From NCBI RefSeq assembly GCF_027533645.1, contig NZ_JAQAGY010000003.1, forward strand, positions 310,001 through 374,000: DNA of 64,000 nucleotides, read 5' to 3'. The position numbers and the translations under genes were made by a program. Positions 58,745 to 64,000 of this stretch are shown piece after piece. Each line of letters starts with the position of its first letter. Within the stretch, counting starts at the first letter, position 1. The notes beneath the pieces were generated by a model, which searched no databases, was not told the origin of the DNA, and was given only the letters and a program-made list of their open reading frames with translations. This stretch comes from Paenibacillus caseinilyticus (lineage in GTDB: Bacteria > Bacillota > Bacilli > Paenibacillales > NBRC-103111).

Positions 58745-58772
58745 ATTATACTCAAATTTGAGTAATAAACAA
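58745..58772 (-). promoter_or_regulatory. Promoter with PadR-type palindrome
   Basis: On the minus strand TTGTTT (58772-58767) and TATAAT (58750-58745) are 16 bases apart. The 16-bp palindrome TACTCAAATTTGAGTA (58749-58764) fills the spacer and touches the -10, an ideal place for repression by the downstream PadR protein. Confidence 0.75.
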
Positions 58773-58961
58773 GAGGAGCGAATCTCTTCATCCAATCTTC
58801 ACCTACCGTTCCCTCTTCTAGTTTGCCCTGAACCCGGAAGTATCATATAATGGAATTGTGCGACAAATTGTATTTATATTAAATACATACCTGATAAATT
58901 TTCGTTATTTATGAAGACGTTCTCAGCGCGCACGTTCACACCTTGGGAGAGGAGGAACGAC

Positions 58962-59864
58962 GTGAATCTCAATCAATTGGAAACCCTAATAACGATCTCC
59001 AAAACCATGAGCTTCCGTAAAGCGGGCGAACTGCTCAATCTGACCCAACCGGCCGTCTCCGCCCAGATCAAGAGCCTGGAGGACGAGTTCAAGACGACGC
59101 TGATTGACCGCAACCAGCCCGTTACCTTGACCGACAGCGGCCAAGTCTTCCTGGAGCATGCGGAGATCATCCTGCAGACAGTGGAGGATCTCAAACAGCG
59201 CCTTTCCGATCTTCACCTGACGCCCCAGGGACATATCGATCTGGGTACCACAACTTCCATTGCCATCCAGATTCTGCCGCGGGTTTTGTCTTACTTCCAG
59301 AATCAATTCCCGCTGATCAAGACGACGATCCATTCCATGACGACCTCGCAGATCATGCAGAATGTGGAGAACGGATCGATCGACATCGGCATCACCTACC
59401 TGTTCGACAAGCATCCGGCACTGGAGAGCTCGGTCCTCTACTACGACACCTTCGAGCTCGTCGTCTCGCCGGACCACCCGCTGGCGCAGTACGGCCATGT
59501 GCCGATCGAGCGGCTCCATGATCTGCCTCTGATCATGCTGTCGCCGGAGACCGCTGGCCGCCGCTTCGTCGACCAGATTCTGAAGCAGCTCTATATCACG
59601 CCGCAGGTCGTCATGGAGCTGTCGTCGAGCGAGGAAGTGAAGCGGATGGTCGAGCTCAATCTCGGCGCCGCCATTATCTCCAAGCTCTCCATCCAGAGCG
59701 AGCTGCGGCTCGGCACTCTGAAGATGATCAAGGTCAACGAGCTCGAGATATCCCACCCTGTCGGCGTGGTCTACAAGTCGGGCCGCTATCTCAGTTCGGC
59801 GCTGCACCAATTTTTGCTCGATCTCAAAGGCATGCAGGAAATTCAATTCATAGGTTCGGAGTGA
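58962..59864 (+). CDS. LysR-family transcriptional regulator
   Basis: A 300-residue LysR regulator. The N-terminal helix-turn-helix has LETLITISKTMSFRKAGELLNLTQPAVSAQIKSLEDEF, with the usual residues of the family, and the C-terminal substrate-binding domain begins HIDLGTTTSIAIQILPRVLSYF and includes DIGITYLF and LVVSPDHPLAQ. The GTG at 58962 has GAGGAGG 6-7 bases upstream. A divergent target gene is not seen; the exporter on the left is read away from it. It is followed 10 bp on by the PHP phosphatase gene, so both may form one operon. Ligand is unknown; sulfur or nitrogen metabolism is common in this group. Confidence 0.93.
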   Translation: MNLNQLETLITISKTMSFRKAGELLNLTQPAVSAQIKSLEDEFKTTLIDRNQPVTLTDSGQVFLEHAEIILQTVEDLKQRLSDLHLTPQGHIDLGTTTSIAIQILPRVLSYFQNQFPLIKTTIHSMTTSQIMQNVENGSIDIGITYLFDKHPALESSVLYYDTFELVVSPDHPLAQYGHVPIERLHDLPLIMLSPETAGRRFVDQILKQLYITPQVVMELSSSEEVKRMVELNLGAAIISKLSIQSELRLGTLKMIKVNELEISHPVGVVYKSGRYLSSALHQFLLDLKGMQEIQFIGSE

Positions 59865-59874
59865 GGAGAAGACC

Positions 59875-60681
59875 ATGAAATTCGATTTGCATACCCATCA
59901 TGAACGCTGCGGCCATGCCGTAGGCACAATCCGCGATTATGTCGAAGCCGGCATCCGGCACGGACTGCAGGTGATCGGCATATCGGACCATTCCCCTTAC
60001 TTCGCGAGCGCCGTGGACCGCGAACAGCCGGGAATTGCCATGGCGAAGAGTGAGTTCGCCCGCTATATCGAGGAAGTGCAGAAGCTCAAAGCGGAATATG
60101 CCGGCCGGATCGACGTGCTGCTCGGCGTGGAATCCGACTTCTTCCCGGAGCATGCCGAGGTGTACCGCAAGGTATACGACCAGTATCCGTTCGACTATAT
60201 CATCGGATCCGTGCACCTGTCGGGCGGCGCCAGCATCTTCAACAAGAAGCGCTGGAACGGGCTGAGTGAACGCCAGAAGGTGGAGCAGAAAGATCTGTAC
60301 TATCACCTCATCGAGCAGTCGGCCCGCAGCGGGATGTTCCAGATTCTCGGCCACATCGATGCCATGCGCGGCTTCTACCCGGCCTTCTCCGATATCCAAT
60401 CGGATGCGGTTGACAAGACGCTGAAGACGATTGGGGAATACGATATCGCCATCGAGATCAACACGTCCGGCAAGACCAAGGACTGCGGTGGCTGGTATCC
60501 GATCGACGCGATCCTCGAGCGTGCCCTGCATTTCGGCGTGAAGGTGACCTTCGGTTCCGATGCCCACAAGCCCGAGCGCGTCGGCGACGATTGGGAAGAT
60601 GTAGCGGCCCGGCTCCAAGACATCGGCTTCCGCGACTGGGTCTATTTCAAAGAGAAGCAGATGGTGAAAGTCGCGCTGTAA
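59875..60681 (+). CDS. PHP-domain histidinol-phosphatase (HisK/HisJ-like)
   Basis: A 268-residue PHP-family phosphatase. Metal ligands are in FDLHTHHERCGH, ISDHSPYF, LLGVESDFFPE, IIGSVHLSG, GHIDAMRGF and FGSDAHKPERVGDD, the full set of PHP motifs. Length and layout fit the HisK group that removes phosphate from histidinol phosphate in histidine synthesis. GGAGTGAGGAGAAG leads to the ATG. It follows the LysR gene by 10 bp. No other his gene is near, so the substrate is inferred from family only and could be another phosphoester. Repeat copy E follows the stop. Confidence 0.88.
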   Translation: MKFDLHTHHERCGHAVGTIRDYVEAGIRHGLQVIGISDHSPYFASAVDREQPGIAMAKSEFARYIEEVQKLKAEYAGRIDVLLGVESDFFPEHAEVYRKVYDQYPFDYIIGSVHLSGGASIFNKKRWNGLSERQKVEQKDLYYHLIEQSARSGMFQILGHIDAMRGFYPAFSDIQSDAVDKTLKTIGEYDIAIEINTSGKTKDCGGWYPIDAILERALHFGVKVTFGSDAHKPERVGDDWEDVAARLQDIGFRDWVYFKEKQMVKVAL

Positions 60682-60698
60682 TCCCTATCATCCACTCA

Positions 60699-60752
60699 AG
60701 TAAGAAGAGAGAATCGAGCCTTGGTAAGATATAAATGCCTAGATTTCAAAAA
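60699..60752 (-). repeat. Terminator-associated element, copy E (truncated)
   Basis: Read on the minus strand it starts in the T-tract next to the hairpin 60753-60800 and continues AATCTAGGCATTTATATCTTA, then CCAAGGCTCGATTCTC and CTTCTTA. The terminal AAACG hairpin present in the other four copies is missing. Sequence is more diverged than in copies A-D. Confidence 0.65.
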
Positions 60753-60803
60753 AAGCTGCCTTTGAGCGCCGGAAATGTCCGTGCGCCCCAAGGGCAGCTT
60801 TTT
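60747..60803 (-). terminator. Terminator of the SGNH hydrolase operon
   Basis: Minus-strand AAGCTGCC (60800-60793) pairs with GGCAGCTT and is followed by a seven-T run. It lies about 70 bp after the stop at 60874 and directly abuts copy E. Confidence 0.85.
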
Positions 60804-60873
60804 GGACTTGCAAAAGCGTGGGTTCGCGCTGCCAGCAGCACTGTCCAGGAAAACCGTCCGCCCGGCGGGGCCT

Positions 60874-61527
60874 TCATGCCAGTGCCCCATACCCCAGCCG
60901 GTGAAGCTGCTCCGCAATCACCTGGTATCCCTTGGCATTCGGGTGTATGCCGTCTGCGGAGAGAAGCTCCCGTTCCCTGCCCTCGAACAACGCATATACC
61001 GACGCGAACTGAACCGAACCGCCCGCCAGGCTGCCGAGGAGCCGGTTGCACCGCTTCACCCATTCGGCGGCCTCCGGCACCGAGGGCAGCGGGTTGTAGA
61101 GCAGTGCGGCCCGGATGACATAAGGCCCCGATCCGTTCTTCAGCCTCCGGATGGCCTGCAGCAGCTCCCGGTAGTCCTCATGGCACCGGTCGAGCGCTTT
61201 GGCCAGTCGGCCGGCATTCCGGTCCACCGCATAGAGCTTCGCCGCATCGATCAGGTCATTGCCTCCCGCTGTCAGCGTCAGAAGCTCCGCCTCCCCCACC
61301 ATATAGCGAATCCGGGGGCTTTGCTCCAGAAGCCCTAGCAGTTCACCCGTCGTGGCGCCCGATATGCCCACCGCCTTGCGCTCCAGCGGACGGTTCAGCG
61401 CTTTCTCGGCCAGGTGCCCATAAGCCGCCACCAGCCCGCCGCTGAAATAAGCGCCTCTGCCGGCGGTCAGCGAGTCCCCGAGCGCCACATAGCGGATTCG
61501 CCCCGTTCTTCCCTGCGAAGTCGTCAT
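60874..61527 (-). CDS. SGNH/GDSL-family hydrolase
   Basis: A 217-residue SGNH hydrolase. Block I with the nucleophile is YVALGDSLTAGRGAYF, block II has GISGATTGELL, block III TLTAGGNDLIDA, and block V ends in SADGIHPNAKGYQVIAEQL with the Asp and His of the triad. It should cleave esters of small lipids or acylated sugars. No signal peptide is seen at the chosen start. The ATG overlaps the stop of the gene upstream by 4 bases (ATGA), so translation is coupled. Why a YqfQ-like protein should be coupled to a hydrolase is not known. Confidence 0.9.
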   Translation of the reverse strand: MTTSQGRTGRIRYVALGDSLTAGRGAYFSGGLVAAYGHLAEKALNRPLERKAVGISGATTGELLGLLEQSPRIRYMVGEAELLTLTAGGNDLIDAAKLYAVDRNAGRLAKALDRCHEDYRELLQAIRRLKNGSGPYVIRAALLYNPLPSVPEAAEWVKRCNRLLGSLAGGSVQFASVYALFEGRERELLSADGIHPNAKGYQVIAEQLHRLGYGALA

Positions 61528-62048
61528 GGCTTCCGCCGCGCAGTCCCGCGGAGGCCGGGCGGCTTCTTCCGGGTGCGTACGGAGGCAGTCTTGACCGGAC
61601 CGCCGCCGAGGCCCCCTAGGCCGCCGAAGCCTCCGAAGCCCCCCATGAGCTTGAAGATCGGGCCGAACTGCCGGGCGATGTTGTACATCTTCTGAACTTT
61701 GCCCATCGTGGCGAGAATTCCGTCGAGCCCTCCGAGCTGGCCGAACCAATCCGCCGAGGCTGCTCCTCCCCCCGCGCCGCCCGCCGCCCGCTCCGGCTGA
61801 GGGGCGCCGCCCGCTGGTTCCGCCGCTTCCCCGGCTTCCCGGACGCTTGCCCCTGGCTGCGCATAGCTGAAGGGAAACCCCGCGCCGAACGGCGTATAGA
61901 GCCCTTCAACATCCGGTGCCGCATACCGGGGACGTGAAGGCTTGACGGCAGGCTTCGCTTGTTGGCGCGGCGGCCGCCGCAGCTCTCGTGCGCCCGCTGC
62001 ACTGACGGTGGAGCTTCTCCGGGAAGCTGAACGTTTGGTCCTCTTCAT
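61524..62048 (-). CDS. YqfQ/VrrA-like protein
   Basis: A 174-residue low-complexity protein. The N-terminus is basic (MKRTKRSASRRSSTVS), the middle Pro-, Gly- and Ala-rich, and residues ~105-150 read LDGILATMGKVQKMYNIARQFGPIFKLMGGFGG, which resembles the conserved segment of the YqfQ/VrrA family. A Gly-Phe-Gly-rich stretch and a basic tail follow. The ATG at 62048 has AAAGGG upstream. Family function is unknown; in other Bacillales it is linked to sporulation. The family assignment rests on one segment and is tentative. Confidence 0.6.
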   Translation of the reverse strand: MKRTKRSASRRSSTVSAAGARELRRPPRQQAKPAVKPSRPRYAAPDVEGLYTPFGAGFPFSYAQPGASVREAGEAAEPAGGAPQPERAAGGAGGGAASADWFGQLGGLDGILATMGKVQKMYNIARQFGPIFKLMGGFGGFGGLGGLGGGPVKTASVRTRKKPPGLRGTARRKP

Positions 62049-62237
62049 CTCGATCCCTTTCCTTTCTTCTTGGCCTGAGGCCCTGCGGCGCCTACGGTGC
62101 GCAGTGCCTACTTGTCTATACTTTAGCGTATGTCGCACCGCCCGCTTCGGAACTGGGTACCTGAACCGGAGGCGCAACAAATGGGTATTCCCCCTCAGCT
62201 CCCGCCGCATGCCTGCCCCCTCCCGTGAGCCAACGCA

Positions 62238-62288
62238 AATAAACCGCATTCCTCCGCCGTCAGGCGATCCAAGGAATACGGTTTATTC
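62238..62288. terminator. Hairpin after the GH3 gene
   Basis: AATAAACCG and CGGTTTATT close a stem with one mismatch (ATTCCT/AGGAAT inside). It lies about 160 bp after the stop at 62450. No T-run follows on the minus strand, so it may be a structured 3' end instead of a terminator. Confidence 0.5.
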
Positions 62289-62449
62289 GGGTGTGGTGGT
62301 GTGGAATGAAAGACATTCATCCAGCTTGGCGGTGCGTTCGCCGGGCAGAAGCGCACTCTGCGCCGGCGCTGCGGGCAAGCTGGCCCCCGCGTTCCTGCCG
62401 CAGCGGTGTGCGCCGGTTCCCCGGCTGCCGTACCGCCGCTTCCTTACGT

Positions 62450-64000
62450 TCAGTCGATTTGAATCGGAGCCGGCAGAATGCCGGCCGCCGGCAGCTCACC
62501 TCCCAGCACCCGCGCGAGGGCCTTCATCGCGAACGGGGTGTTTTCATAGCAGGCCAGATAGACTGGCACGCGGCCCAGGACCGACAAGTCCGACGGAATC
62601 CGCACGGAGGCGACGGTCAGCCGGAGCTCCGGCACTCCCGCCAGCTCACGGATCAGCTCCGCCTGCTTGGGCTCGAGGGCGGCATTGTAGCTGATCGCTA
62701 CCGCCTGGCCCCCTTCGCGAGCCAATGCCAGCACCCGCTCCCGTTCCTCCGCTGTCGGCTGGACGCCGATACGCTCCTCGCGGACCGCGAAACCCAGCTG
62801 CGCGAGCCAGTAGCCGAGCGACTCCTTGCGGCCCAGCACCTCGTCGACCTCGGAGCCGACGCGCACCTCCGGCCAAATGACGAGCACGCGCTTGCCTCGC
62901 TCGAGCGGCTGCAGCTCGCCGGCCACGAGCGTGATGCTCGCTTCGCCGATCCGCTCCGCGAGGGCCAGCGACGCCTCCGTCGCCAGCGTGCTGCCGGGCT
63001 GAGGCACTGCCGCACGCGCTGCCGCATGGGCGGCACGGCGCGCCTTCAGCGCCAGCAGCCGGTCGACCGAGCGGTCGATGCGCTCTTCCGTGAGGCGGCC
63101 GTTCTCCACGGCGGCGATCAGCGCGTTCAGCGCCGACTGCTGCAGCTCGAGGCGGTGCGAGACGAGCACGAGATCCGCGCCGGCCTCCACGGCGAGCACC
63201 GCGCCTTCCCCTACGCCGTAGTGCTTCGCGATGGCGTTCATCTCGAGGCAGTCCGTCACGATGACGCCTTCATAGCCGAGCTCCTCCCGCAGAAGCCCGG
63301 TCAGCACGCGCGGCGACAGCGTCGCCGGCAGCCGCTCGGGTTCTACGGCCGGGAACAGCAGGTGCGCCGTCATGACGGCATCCACCCCCTGCCGGATCGC
63401 TTCGCGGAAGGGCGCGAGCTCCAGCCGGTCGAGCCGCTCCCTTGCATGCGGCACCGACGGCAGCTCGTGGTGCGAATCCTGCGCGGTATCCCCGTGGCCC
63501 GGGAAGTGCTTGACCGTGGCCGCCACGCCTTCTTCCTGGCAGCCGCGCACCGCTGCGGTCCCGAGGCGCGAGACCAAGTCCGCGTCCCCGCCGTACGAGC
63601 GCACCCCGATCACCGGATTCAGCGGGTTGTTGTTCACATCGAGCACCGGGGCGAAGTTCATATTAATGCCCATTGCCCGCAGCTCGGCGGCTGTCACCCT
63701 TGCTGCCTGGTAAGCAGCATCCGCATCCCCGGTCGCTCCGAGAGCCATGGCACCCGGCATGACGGAGACGCCCCGTTCGATGCGGGTGACCATCCCTCCC
63801 TCCTGGTCGATCGCGATGAGCAGCGGCACCCCGCTGCCCTCCGCTGCATACTCCTGCAGCTTGGCCGACAATGCGGCGGCCTGCGCCGGCTCCACCAGAT
63901 TGCGGCGGAAGTAGATAATACCGCCCAGTCCGCCTTCGCGGATCAACCCCTCAATGCCTGCATCCGGCTCCGTGCCGGGAAATCCGCACATGAGCAGCTG
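62450..64000 (-). CDS. nagZ: Beta-N-acetylhexosaminidase, GH3 (NagZ-like), 5' part missing
   Basis: At least 516 residues of a glycoside hydrolase family 3 enzyme, cut by the right edge before the start codon. The TIM barrel has GLGGIIYFRRNL, IAIDQEGGMVTRIERG, MNFAPVLDVNNNP, the signature KHFPGHGDTAQDSHHELP with the His and Asp dyad of NagZ-type enzymes, and the nucleophile Asp in GVIVTDCLEMNAI. The C-terminal ~200 residues form the second domain typical of Bacillus NagZ/YbbD. It removes N-acetylglucosamine from muropeptides during cell-wall recycling. No membrane anchor or signal can be judged because the N-terminus is outside the window. Confidence 0.9.
   Translation of the reverse strand, partial: QLLMCGFPGTEPDAGIEGLIREGGLGGIIYFRRNLVEPAQAAALSAKLQEYAAEGSGVPLLIAIDQEGGMVTRIERGVSVMPGAMALGATGDADAAYQAARVTAAELRAMGINMNFAPVLDVNNNPLNPVIGVRSYGGDADLVSRLGTAAVRGCQEEGVAATVKHFPGHGDTAQDSHHELPSVPHARERLDRLELAPFREAIRQGVDAVMTAHLLFPAVEPERLPATLSPRVLTGLLREELGYEGVIVTDCLEMNAIAKHYGVGEGAVLAVEAGADLVLVSHRLELQQSALNALIAAVENGRLTEERIDRSVDRLLALKARRAAHAAARAAVPQPGSTLATEASLALAERIGEASITLVAGELQPLERGKRVLVIWPEVRVGSEVDEVLGRKESLGYWLAQLGFAVREERIGVQPTAEERERVLALAREGGQAVAISYNAALEPKQAELIRELAGVPELRLTVASVRIPSDLSVLGRVPVYLACYENTPFAMKALARVLGGELPAAGILPAPIQID

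Noticed and set aside
1-64000. CRISPR array, tRNA or rRNA genes
   Set aside because: No regular repeat-spacer array and no tRNA or rRNA sequence was recognised. The T-arm-like loop of the repeat element lacks the other tRNA arms.

Overview
The window looks like a chromosomal segment of a GC-rich Paenibacillus (Bacillota). The signs are S-layer-homology and stalk-domain secreted proteins, a Spo0E-type phosphatase, CheX behind a SigD-like promoter, YesM/YesN-type sugar sensing, strong AGGAGG ribosome sites and many GTG/TTG starts. No phage, plasmid or ribosomal region is seen. Species-level placement cannot be made from sequence alone.

Layout. 1-3.2 kb: a leftward sugar-sensing set (binding protein, sensor kinase, response regulator cut by the left edge). 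3.6-7.5 kb: a secreted stalk-domain protein, a CopZ-like chaperone, KduI and a DeoR-type regulator with shared TGAAC boxes. 7.7-16.2 kb: an aminotransferase, an ECF sigma/anti-sigma pair, a serine hydrolase, small proteins, IlvA and an SLH protein. 16.4-25 kb: an FAD oxidoreductase, a MarR/DHA2 efflux pair, a YpmS-like protein, a DEAD-box helicase, and an AprA-like flavoprotein with its ferredoxin behind a structured leader. 25-35.7 kb: Spo0E-like and MOSC proteins, a hydrolase, a sigma-70 factor with a BtrH-like partner, an SDR, CheX, a Nudix protein and a three-gene ABC exporter. 35.7-36.7 kb: a gene-free block with an ORF-less group II intron inside a dispersed repeat. 36.7-48.6 kb: a TIM-barrel isomerase, two tandem lipoprotein serpins, an esterase, cysteine dioxygenase, an OmpR/VanS-type two-component system, a HAD phosphatase, a VOC-DinB fusion and exported proteins. 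48.8-64 kb: an Lhr-type helicase, MerR(TipA)/DHA2 and PadR/DHA2 efflux pairs, LysR, a PHP phosphatase, a YqfQ-like/SGNH pair and a GH3 hexosaminidase cut by the right edge.

The most unusual feature is a ~105-bp intergenic element present five times (near 3.3, 18.2, 20.4, 35.8 and 60.7 kb). Each copy starts in the T-tract of a Rho-independent terminator and keeps the same orientation relative to it, on whichever strand the terminated gene lies. One copy is split by a 587-bp group II intron that encodes no reverse transcriptase. The other copies give the uninterrupted site, so the intron ends can be placed almost to the base. Other notable items are a 79-bp triplication joining two convergent gene ends, a degenerate minisatellite, two serpins with different reactive loops, and three drug exporters each next to a regulator of a different family (MarR, MerR, PadR), each with a visible palindrome at a promoter.
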